64,000 bases of DNA from GCA-002733465 sp965230525 (GTDB taxonomy: Bacteria > Pseudomonadota > Gammaproteobacteria > Enterobacterales > Kangiellaceae), in assembly GCA_965230525.1 (NCBI GenBank), contig OZ246008.1, positions 2,542,001-2,606,000 of the forward strand. The letters are read 5' to 3'. Of the stretch, positions 23,972-31,836 are shown piece after piece (position 1 is the first letter of the stretch; every line of letters begins with the position of its first letter). The notes beneath the pieces were generated by a model. The model was given only the letters and a program-made list of their open reading frames with translations. It was not told the origin of the DNA and ran no database searches. The position numbers were made by a program, and so were the translations under genes.

Positions 23972-25826
23972 GCATTTTTTAAATAGACATTATTACTTTT
24001 TGCCTCTGTCACTGTCGCGTGTATTTGTCGCTAAATTCGTTAGCCTGATGATTTTTTTCTGCTCTGTTACCCCACCAGTCTCTGCTTCAGAAAAAGCGAT
24101 AAATGCAAAAATGCCAGAGAAATTTCGATTAGTAGATTCGCCGATTAAAATCGACGAACTACCTATTTATGCCGGAATGGATACGGCGCAACCAATATGG
24201 GCAGCCAATGGCATGGTTGCAAGTGTGGAGTCTTTAGCGACTGATGTTGGTGTTAATATTCTAAAGCGAGGCGGGAACGCGGTGGATGCAGCCGTGGCAG
24301 TCGGCTTTGCGTTGGCGGTGACTTATCCGCGGGCGGGAAATATTGGTGGTGGAGGGTTTATGGTGATCCATTTGGCTGCGGATAAGTCGGGCAAGCGCCC
24401 GGCTAAAACCTTAACCATTGACTATCGCGAAATGGCGCCTTCATTAGCACATAAAGACTTATTCTTGGATAAACAGGGGAAGGTTATAAAAAATAAGTCT
24501 TTATTTCATGGCGCTGCGTCAGGCATTCCCGGTTCTGTCCGTGGTATGTTACTGGCGTTAGAACAGTATGGCACAATGTCCCTAGCCGAAGTGATTCAAC
24601 CTGCCATCATTCTTGCTGAGGAAGGGATTGAAGTAAGCTACGATTTATCTCGCTCGCTCAAAGCGATGCGAAAACGATTGCAACGTTGGCCAAGCACCAA
24701 AGGTATTTTTTATAAGTCTAATGGAGACTTTTATCAACCTGGTGATAGGTTGAAACAAAAAGATTTAGCATCGACTTTAAAACGAATTGCGCAATATGGG
24801 GATAAAGGATTTTATCAAGGTGATGTTGCAAAAAAAATTGTTAAGTCAGTCAATGCCGCTGGCGGGATTTTTAGCGAACAAGACTTTCAAAATTATAAAG
24901 CAGTGATCCGTGAGCCTGTTGCAGCCAATTATCGTGGTTATCAAATTTATTCGATGCCACCACCTTCCTCCGGAGGTGTTCATCTTATTCAATTGTTAAA
25001 CATTCTTCAGAATAGCCCTCTAGCAAGTATGAAACACAATACTGCCAAAACAGTTCATCAGATGGCAGAAGCGATGAAGTATGTTTACGCTGATAGAAGT
25101 GAGTATTTAGGCGATCCAGATTATTTTGATGTGCCTGTCAGTGAGTTGATCAGCCATGCCTACGCAAAGTCCATTCATCAAAAAATTGACCCTCATCGGG
25201 CGACTCCTAGTGAACAAGTCAAACCGGGTAAACTAACTCCCTATGAAAGCGATCAAACCACCCATTACTCAGTGATCGATCAATGGGGAAATGCAGTTTC
25301 CACTACCACCACATTAAACTTTAGCTATGGCTCGGGTTTGGTTGCTGAGGGCACTGGGGTATTTATGAATAATGAAATGGATGACTTTTCTGCTAAGCCG
25401 GGCGTACCCAATGCATTTGGTTTGTTGGGTGGTGTCGCCAATGCAATTGAGCCTGGCAAAAGGCCGTTAAGTGCGATGACTCCAACCATTGTTATGAAAG
25501 ATGGACAGGTATTTTTACTCACTGGTTCGCCAGGAGGGAGCCGAATTATCACCACGACCTTGCAAGTCATTTTGAATGTTATTGATCATCAAATGAACAT
25601 TGCAGAAGCAACAAACTCTGGACGGATTCATCACCAATGGTATCCCGATGAGTTGCGGGTAGAAAGAAGTCTCAATGCCGATACCATCGCTATTTTACAA
25701 GCAATGGGGCATCATGTGGTAATGAAATCAGCTATGGGAAGTACTCAGTCAATAATGAAAACAAAGGCAGGATTATTTGGCGCAAGTGATCCTCGCAGTC
25801 GCAACGGAAAAACCGCGGGACATTAG
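23964..25826 (+). CDS. ggt: Gamma-glutamyltranspeptidase
   Basis: GGT is made as a proenzyme that cuts itself ahead of a threonine and then hydrolyses or transfers gamma-glutamyl groups in the periplasm. The 620-residue protein has a signal peptide, the large-subunit motif GGNAVDAAVAVGFALAVTYPRAGNIGGGGF, the self-cleavage and nucleophile site at T432 in DQTTHYSVID, and GSPGGSRI with DPRSRNGKTAGH near the end. The start overlaps the upstream serine hydrolase by 8 bases, so the genes are coupled. GGT is usually tied to glutathione, but in this locus the gamma-linked D-Glu-meso-DAP bond of peptidoglycan stems is an attractive alternative substrate. GGT as a rule accepts gamma-glutamyl compounds with a free alpha-amino group, which would require prior removal of L-Ala. 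The family call is firm; the substrate is open. Confidence 0.94.
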   Translation: MTKHFLNRHYYFLPLSLSRVFVAKFVSLMIFFCSVTPPVSASEKAINAKMPEKFRLVDSPIKIDELPIYAGMDTAQPIWAANGMVASVESLATDVGVNILKRGGNAVDAAVAVGFALAVTYPRAGNIGGGGFMVIHLAADKSGKRPAKTLTIDYREMAPSLAHKDLFLDKQGKVIKNKSLFHGAASGIPGSVRGMLLALEQYGTMSLAEVIQPAIILAEEGIEVSYDLSRSLKAMRKRLQRWPSTKGIFYKSNGDFYQPGDRLKQKDLASTLKRIAQYGDKGFYQGDVAKKIVKSVNAAGGIFSEQDFQNYKAVIREPVAANYRGYQIYSMPPPSSGGVHLIQLLNILQNSPLASMKHNTAKTVHQMAEAMKYVYADRSEYLGDPDYFDVPVSELISHAYAKSIHQKIDPHRATPSEQVKPGKLTPYESDQTTHYSVIDQWGNAVSTTTTLNFSYGSGLVAEGTGVFMNNEMDDFSAKPGVPNAFGLLGGVANAIEPGKRPLSAMTPTIVMKDGQVFLLTGSPGGSRIITTTLQVILNVIDHQMNIAEATNSGRIHHQWYPDELRVERSLNADTIAILQAMGHHVVMKSAMGSTQSIMKTKAGLFGASDPRSRNGKTAGH

Positions 25827-25846
25827 CGCTTTAAGTGCAAATTTCT

Positions 25847-27139
25847 TTAGACTTTCCAAAATATTCGTTTTCGATACATCCAATAAAGCGGCCAATACAT
25901 AAACAACATAAATGCGATTGCAAAAATAAGAGAGTTAAACTTAGCTTCATCGGATATTAACGAAAAATAAGCATAGATACTGGTTTTTAAACTCACACCA
26001 TCGGTTTTTATCATTATTAATAATCGAGCGATAAAGCCCGAGAGCATGAATAGTGCAATGGCGTTGTTACCAAAAACTAAGAATGGCGCTGTCCACAATT
26101 TATATCCTTTTATATCAACCAACCAAACAGCGAGCGCTAACACTAGCATTGCTAATCCGCTACTGAGTAGTACGTAAGAAGGGGACCATAAGTTTTTATT
26201 GATAGGAAACCAAATCGACGCCAGGTAGGCGAAAATCAATAATGGTACAGCGCAGGCTATTAATTTAGTCGCTTTCGAACTTGAATCAGAGTGAAACCAA
26301 CTTAGTAGAAATTGTTTAAAGTTGTCGGAGGTCGATATGGGGTTTAGTGAATCGTTAGATTGCTTAGAAGTGAGCAGTATTTGCTTGGCCACGACAACCC
26401 CAATCAAACAATTGACTAGGGCGGGGAGTGTGGTTAGCAAACCTTCTGGGTCGGATGCAAATGGTTGAGTCGACTTATGATAAAGATGCTCTCGACCAAA
26501 TAAATAGTCATCGATAAAAGCGGCAAGGTTATTGCCTTCTAACAACAAGCCGTAGTATTGATTGCCTGCTTGATCTTGATAAGGCGCTAGCATCATTAAC
26601 CCCCAATAAATGACTAGCAAAAGAATACTTAGCCAAATTAATTGTCGCGTATTGAAGAGCCGATAACAAATAGCACAAATGCAATAGACTATGGCAATTC
26701 TTTGCAGCACTCCGAACCAGCGGATAGAAAGTAATCGATCCGTAAACCAATTAAAGTTTGGGTCGTAGAAATTATAATAACTAATACCGAGTAACCAGCC
26801 TAATAAGAACAGCTTTAGAGTGCGCTTAAAAATTTGAGTTAATTCAATACGGCTGATCTTCGGAGAGTGATATTTCGCGTTGCCAGTGACGGAATTATTA
26901 CTTTGCTCAAATGAAAGCGTGATGGATATTCCCACAATAAATAAAAAGAAAGGAAATACTAAATCGGTCAAGGTCCAGCCATGCCAGCTGGCATGTGCAA
27001 GCGGCGAATAAATATTAGCCCAGCTTCCGGGATTGTTGACCAAAATCATCGCAAATATGGTCAAGCCACGGATCAGATCAACCGACATCAAACGTTTTGT
27101 CGGATAGCTTTCTGTTATATTTCTAAAATGATTAATCAT
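25847..27139 (-). CDS. NagX-like membrane acyltransferase-family protein (DUF5009)
   Basis: This 430-residue protein has about ten or eleven membrane segments and the family signature RLMSVDLIRGLTIFAMILVNNPG near the N-terminus, followed by WHGWTLTDLVFPFFLFIVGISI. This places it in the group that includes bacterial NagX and animal heparan-alpha-glucosaminide N-acetyltransferase. NagX genes recur in chitin and GlcNAc utilisation operons of marine gammaproteobacteria, where the product is thought to help in amino-sugar uptake or modification. Here it follows the amidase fusion gene by 77 bases on the same strand and ends convergently 20 bases from ggt. It could acetylate or carry glucosamine-type sugars at the inner membrane. 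No catalytic test can be made from sequence. Confidence 0.8.
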   Translation of the reverse strand: MINHFRNITESYPTKRLMSVDLIRGLTIFAMILVNNPGSWANIYSPLAHASWHGWTLTDLVFPFFLFIVGISITLSFEQSNNSVTGNAKYHSPKISRIELTQIFKRTLKLFLLGWLLGISYYNFYDPNFNWFTDRLLSIRWFGVLQRIAIVYCICAICYRLFNTRQLIWLSILLLVIYWGLMMLAPYQDQAGNQYYGLLLEGNNLAAFIDDYLFGREHLYHKSTQPFASDPEGLLTTLPALVNCLIGVVVAKQILLTSKQSNDSLNPISTSDNFKQFLLSWFHSDSSSKATKLIACAVPLLIFAYLASIWFPINKNLWSPSYVLLSSGLAMLVLALAVWLVDIKGYKLWTAPFLVFGNNAIALFMLSGFIARLLIMIKTDGVSLKTSIYAYFSLISDEAKFNSLIFAIAFMLFMYWPLYWMYRKRIFWKV

Positions 27140-27216
27140 TGGTTGTCGGTTTAGTGTTGGATAATGACTTGTACTTGGCCCGTCAAAGATTGGCGGTGTT
27201 TTAGAAAAGCTTACAG

Positions 27217-29736
27217 CTAATTATTTTCTAAGAGTGCTTCGTAAACCATGGAAATAATACTGCCATATTTTCCGGTTTCAAAAGTATCACCTGCAAATAC
27301 CATTTCTTCAGTTGCCAACCCATCGACCTGTTTTGGGATCATTTGCGTATGTTTTTTGTTGGTCAATAACACTATGATCAAATCATAAAATGGATCAATG
27401 ATAGTAACAGTGCCAGTCCAACCCGTATGGCCAATGGCATAAGGGCTGGCATAAGGTCCAAATTGCCATTTGCGCTCACCGTTGCCTGCGCGTCGCCAAC
27501 CTAAGCCCATGGTTATATCTAATGCAGACGGGGTTACAAATTGATCGATTTGGCTTTTATCAAAAAAGCGATGTTCAGCATATCCACCTCGATTAAGAAT
27601 GATACTTGCGAGAACAGCAAGTTCCTTAGTGTTAGAAAACAAGCCAGCATGCCCAGCCACACCTTGCATTGAGTAAAAGGCTTTTTCATCATGCACTTCG
27701 CCATGCACAACATCAGTTCGTATATTGTTAAATTCGATGGTGGCTTGGCGGGTGTTTCCCTGAAGTTCGGTAGCCGCAATCTGATTCTTTATAAATCCTT
27801 TTTGTAACGGGTTGAAAAGCGTGCTTTGCAATCCGAGAGGACGATAAAAAGTGGTTTCTACATATTCATCGAGTGGCATATGAGTGATTCGCTCGATTAA
27901 AGTTCCCAACAGCATATAATCTACGTCACTGTAAATAGAAGCTAAGTTACGACCTATTTTAAAAGGAACATCGTTTATTAATAAATGTTGGGTCTTTCCT
28001 TTCTGTTGTGAATAGAACTTTTTACCCAGTTTATTATTTTGATTATGAAAATCGACCGCCGGTTGATAACCTGCGGTATGATTTAGTAAATCCTTAACTA
28101 GTCGTGATTCTCTACCTTCTCCTCGGTACTCTGGTAAGTAGAAACTGATTGGCCGGTTGACATTAAGTTTGCTTTCGCTAACCAATTTCATAACGGCATA
28201 ATTGGTCGCATACATTTTCGTGTTAGAAGCTAAGTCAAACAAAGTGTTTGTTGTCATTTTTGTCGGCTCTGGCAACGGATTACCCAAGCGGTCGTAGCGC
28301 GAGCTATAGCCATAGGCTTGATGTTTAATGATTCGGCCTTTGTGGGCAATTAATAACGAAGCACCAGGAAATCCCTCTGCTATTTCCTGGTTGATAAGCT
28401 GATCAATTGCTTGTAGTTTGGATTTTGAGAATTCGCCAGTGGATGATTTGGTTTGCTGCTCGAGTAAGGTTGGAAAAGGAATTTCAATAGTCAGAGTGGC
28501 GTCTTCTGGTTGAATATTTTCGGCCCTAAAAGTGTTGTAACCCGAATGGGTATACTTGCCTATATCGAAACTTAATTGTTGTTCAGCATTTAGTTGATTG
28601 CCAATGGGGAGCTTTTTACCATTAATGTAAAATGTGGCTGATTTGGCATTGACATTCTTGAGCAATAATTTGCCTTGGCCCTGAAACGCCTTGAATAAAT
28701 GACGATGATTAACTAACTCGCGCGTACTTAATTTAGGAGCGGGGTAGCGACCATCGAATTGCCCTTTGTAATCTTGCGCTGATTCGACTAGTTTGAGCTG
28801 CGCCTCGTGTTTAAATCGCTGTTGCAGGTTTGCCAACTTTTGCGGGCGATACTTTTCGATGAGTGCAAACAGAGTGGCGGCTGTTTCTGCTGTAGCTCGG
28901 CCATCAACTTGCCAGGGTCTATAATGCATTTGAAACACGGTGAGTGCATTGATGGTTTGCGAGTCAAGCAAGCCTGTCTCCAAGACACCGTAGCCATAAG
29001 CTCTTAGTGCAGCTTGAATAAGCTGTATACTTGGCTTATTTTGTTTAAATTGTTGCCAATATTCCGCCACTTTATGGTCTTCATACCATGCACCAATTCC
29101 TGCTTTGTAGAGTTGATGCCAAGGAAACTTGGGGCCGGGATCGACGCGTCGGTCAGGGGTAATGTCTGCATGACCTATAATTCGATCGGGTGTGATTTCT
29201 GGGTTTCGTTTAAGAATATCTTTTACTAGAACGATCAATTGTTGGATTTGTTCTGGGTCAAAGTCAGGATAAAAGCAAATGCGATCTGACTTAGCTTCAA
29301 TATTTAATCCATCGTGGCGATGGGCAGCGTTGGCAAGCGATTGCTCTTGCTTTGCTTCTTTATGGCAGTTGGAGCGATAAACTAATTCAATGCCAATCGA
29401 TTGATCGTTCAAGTTGTTCTGGCCTTGCCAGTAGCTCCTACCTGCGTGCCACGCTCTTTTACTTTCATCAACCAGTTGAAAAGTCTTTATGCTGGACTCG
29501 CCATAACTTGGGTCGTCATTTTCAGGGATTAAATAATGGGAACTAACTCGCCCTTTGGTGAGAGCATTGACTGATTTCTCGAAGTCGATGGTTGTAAAAT
29601 GGATCACTAAATACCGAACTCTCTCATTATAATTATCCGACTGAATTTTTGGGATAGGTAACTGGCTGCATCCGATTAAAGTCAAAGTCGTAATTAATAG
29701 ACTAAAAGTTAGCTTTTTGTGGAATAAAATATTCAT
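27217..29736 (-). CDS. Double amidase lipoprotein: AmiD-type zinc amidase + PG-binding + AmiE-type serine hydrolase
   Basis: An 839-residue outer-membrane lipoprotein candidate (LIGC lipobox, Cys23). Residues 40-205 are an Amidase_2 domain like E. coli AmiD: zinc ligands H46, H189 and D199, and E117 in GIELVY. Residues 233-297 are a PG_binding_1 domain, completing the AmiD layout. After a beta-rich linker (340-420), residues 445-839 form a serine hydrolase of the class C beta-lactamase fold: S504-N-T-K507, Y602-S-D604, the GVAGHAGLF motif and H770-T-G. This second half matches the YbbE/AmiE type, which in Bacillus removes stem peptides from MurNAc. Two unrelated enzymes for the same MurNAc-L-Ala bond are thus joined. 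All key residues look intact and no frameshift is seen at the joint. nagX follows in the same operon. Confidence 0.9.
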   Translation of the reverse strand: MNILFHKKLTFSLLITTLTLIGCSQLPIPKIQSDNYNERVRYLVIHFTTIDFEKSVNALTKGRVSSHYLIPENDDPSYGESSIKTFQLVDESKRAWHAGRSYWQGQNNLNDQSIGIELVYRSNCHKEAKQEQSLANAAHRHDGLNIEAKSDRICFYPDFDPEQIQQLIVLVKDILKRNPEITPDRIIGHADITPDRRVDPGPKFPWHQLYKAGIGAWYEDHKVAEYWQQFKQNKPSIQLIQAALRAYGYGVLETGLLDSQTINALTVFQMHYRPWQVDGRATAETAATLFALIEKYRPQKLANLQQRFKHEAQLKLVESAQDYKGQFDGRYPAPKLSTRELVNHRHLFKAFQGQGKLLLKNVNAKSATFYINGKKLPIGNQLNAEQQLSFDIGKYTHSGYNTFRAENIQPEDATLTIEIPFPTLLEQQTKSSTGEFSKSKLQAIDQLINQEIAEGFPGASLLIAHKGRIIKHQAYGYSSRYDRLGNPLPEPTKMTTNTLFDLASNTKMYATNYAVMKLVSESKLNVNRPISFYLPEYRGEGRESRLVKDLLNHTAGYQPAVDFHNQNNKLGKKFYSQQKGKTQHLLINDVPFKIGRNLASIYSDVDYMLLGTLIERITHMPLDEYVETTFYRPLGLQSTLFNPLQKGFIKNQIAATELQGNTRQATIEFNNIRTDVVHGEVHDEKAFYSMQGVAGHAGLFSNTKELAVLASIILNRGGYAEHRFFDKSQIDQFVTPSALDITMGLGWRRAGNGERKWQFGPYASPYAIGHTGWTGTVTIIDPFYDLIIVLLTNKKHTQMIPKQVDGLATEEMVFAGDTFETGKYGSIISMVYEALLENN

Positions 29737-30171
29737 CAGTTAGGGTTTTTGGGTGGTGAAATTGGGCGTTTGAGGCAATCTTACCTGATAATCATCGGTT
29801 TAAATAGCCTGAAAGGAATAAATTATTCTAATTTTTAAATGATATTTGATATAGAAAACTTTGCTTCCACAGCACTCAATCGATTTCCCCGCAGGCTAGC
29901 ATGATTTGTGCTTGATACAATCCCTTAACTGGGGGGGAATTTAAATTGGACTAAGGTTTAACTAGAATAGGGTAGGAGTTTAACTTGAATTGGATAGTGG
30001 AAGACTTTAGCCTATTAACAGGGGCATCACTCAACCAATAAGAATTCACCTGAAACCAAAAACAGAGCCGGTGAGTTATCGTGAGTTTGTGGTCACTAAT
30101 TGATGGAAACACCATCACTAGAAAATAGCTTTCAACCATTAAAAACAAATGTTTTAAAATCAAGGTGGAGT
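29737..30171. other. divergent intergenic region, amidase fusion / GNAT gene
   Basis: These 435 bases separate the minus-strand amidase fusion from the plus-strand acetyltransferase. The left 100 bases carry the candidate operator at 29809-29828. The middle holds a run of nine Gs interrupted once (29930-29938) with no clear role. The frames open at 29951-30178 (minus) and 30100 onward lack ribosome sites and protein-like composition. No RNA gene or terminator was recognised. Confidence 0.4.
29809..29828. promoter_or_regulatory. candidate operator, amidase fusion promoter
   Basis: A perfect 13-base palindrome GAATAA-A-TTATTC (29816-29828) lies 80 bases upstream of the amidase start codon, the same distance as the related site before nagZ. 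The flank CTGAAAGGAATAA is shared exactly with 15881-15893. It is the best example of the proposed RpiR-type operator. Confidence 0.42.
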
Positions 30172-30675
30172 ATGACACAGCCGAAAATAATCATTCGTCA
30201 GGTCGAAGCGGGGGATTGGCCTAGAATATGGCAAATGCTAGAACCGGTATTTGCTGAGGGGGCGACCTATGCATTTGCCTGCGATATGACTGAACAACAA
30301 GCAAAACAAGTATGGCTCGATAACAATTTAGTCACCTATGTTGCGCAAAATGAAGCGGGAGATTTGGTTGGTACGTTTTACCTGAAAGCTAACTTTGCGG
30401 GAAATGCCGATCATATTTGCAATTGTGGCTATATAGTTGCCGAGCAGGCTCAGGGAAAAGGTGTTGCCAGTTTTATGTGTAAACAGTCTCAACAAATTGC
30501 CCTGCAGCTTGGATTTAGAGCAATGCAATTTAACTTTGTGGTTTCGACTAATAGGGGAGCGATTGCGCTCTGGAAAAAATTGGGTTTTGAGATTGTTGGA
30601 ACCCTACCCAAAGCTTTTCGACATCCCGATGAGGGCATGGTAGATGCTCACATTATGTTTAAGTCCTTGATCTAA
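30172..30675 (+). CDS. GNAT-family N-acetyltransferase
   Basis: I start at ATG 30172, preceded by AAGGTGGAG, giving 167 residues that begin with the usual GNAT first strand (MTQPKIIIRQVEAGDWP). The frame extends back to 30100 but that part is not family-like. Motif A for acetyl-CoA is at EQAQGKGVASFMC, and the C-terminal strand and helix (NRGAIALWKKLGFEIVGTLP) fit small-molecule or protein acetyltransferases of the Pat/PhnO-like group. The substrate cannot be read from sequence. The preceding stretch of 435 bases shows it is not part of the amidase operon. Confidence 0.85.
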   Translation: MTQPKIIIRQVEAGDWPRIWQMLEPVFAEGATYAFACDMTEQQAKQVWLDNNLVTYVAQNEAGDLVGTFYLKANFAGNADHICNCGYIVAEQAQGKGVASFMCKQSQQIALQLGFRAMQFNFVVSTNRGAIALWKKLGFEIVGTLPKAFRHPDEGMVDAHIMFKSLI

Positions 30676-30847
30676 AAATAATCGTTATATTGGCTGGGAA
30701 ATTGACTACAATTAAATAGGCGCGCAATGTTACTTTATAGTTAAGCAATTAATCATTACAACACTCGTGTTGGGCTAGCGCGAATAAAATCAAATTAGAA
30801 CGAAAAACGAATTAATTGACTAAATTTGCCGTGAGATTCAGGGTTTA

Positions 30848-31726
30848 ATGCAAGATCTTCCACCATCATTAGCTTATTTTGGGAGCTACCAAGGAGCGAC
30901 CAAAGTACTCCAGCATCAAATGCTTCCGCTGTTTCAGGCGGACCAATTGAACGATCCATTCTTACCCAATCAATACAGCGAGCTACAATTTGATTGCCAG
31001 GAATTGTTTGAGAAAACCGTAAAATATATTACCTCGGCAATTTTAGGTAAATCTCCTCCAAGGGGAAATCCCAACCACCCGTTACAAAAAGCCATTCGTC
31101 GCTGGCGTGGCGAAAACCGATTTAACGACGAAGCCGAAATTCGTGATTCTTTGGTGGGATTGCTTCCAGCAATGGTTGAACAACAATTTAATGATGCACA
31201 GCAAATCCACAAAGAGTGGCTGGCCTACATTGCTAACAAACAAATTTTGCCCTTGTTTGCCGATAGTAATAACCCTGAACTCTGGTTAGTGGAAGCGGAT
31301 CGCTACGCAGGTGTGGTGATTAAATTTAAATGCGAAGAAGGCTCAATATTTGAACAATGTACACCTGTGCATTATGACAAGCACCCCGCGAAAACCGTTA
31401 AACTATTGGATTGTGTGGAGTACATGGTCGGCGAAATTAATCAGATTGAAGTCGATTTCTTAAAGATCTTAACTACCCAAAATTATCAATTCAGAAGTCA
31501 AAAAGAGTGGCGACTTATTATCGAACAGCAAATCACTGCAGATCGCCATATCAACTTTTCAAAAGATTTAATTCAAAGTATTTATATTGGCGCGGCAGTC
31601 GAGCCATTTAAAGCTGAAAGGTTGGCAATGCAGGCTCATCAACTAAATCCGAAAATTAATGTTTACAAAGCCAATTGTTCGGACGTTAGCTACGAATTTA
31701 ACTATCAAAAGTTGATTGAAAAATAA
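30848..31726 (+). CDS. DUF2971-like protein
   Basis: A 292-residue soluble protein with no signal peptide or membrane segment. Short blocks match the DUF2971 pattern: an N-terminal LNDPF, a tryptophan in the middle (NPELWLVEADRYAGVVIKF, where family members read like LWSHYADNHKG), and K-E-W-R-L late in the protein (SQKEWRLII) followed by IQSIYIGAAV. The biochemical role of DUF2971 is unknown; members turn up near mobile and defence genes in some genomes, but nothing of that sort is adjacent here. It is monocistronic between the GNAT gene (172 bases away) and the glycosyltransferase. Confidence is moderate for the family, nil for function. Confidence 0.6.
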   Translation: MQDLPPSLAYFGSYQGATKVLQHQMLPLFQADQLNDPFLPNQYSELQFDCQELFEKTVKYITSAILGKSPPRGNPNHPLQKAIRRWRGENRFNDEAEIRDSLVGLLPAMVEQQFNDAQQIHKEWLAYIANKQILPLFADSNNPELWLVEADRYAGVVIKFKCEEGSIFEQCTPVHYDKHPAKTVKLLDCVEYMVGEINQIEVDFLKILTTQNYQFRSQKEWRLIIEQQITADRHINFSKDLIQSIYIGAAVEPFKAERLAMQAHQLNPKINVYKANCSDVSYEFNYQKLIEK

Positions 31727-31836
31727 TAATGATGCAAAGTGTTCGGCTTTAGGCTAAGCCTGAGTCGAAATTAAATGGTAGCATTGACTTATCGACTTAT
31801 CTTTTCCACTGACGACTAATTTCATCGGCTATTCCT

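Noticed and set aside
29951..30178. 75-codon minus-strand frame
   Set aside because: No start signal or recognisable protein features; it overlaps the start of the GNAT gene.
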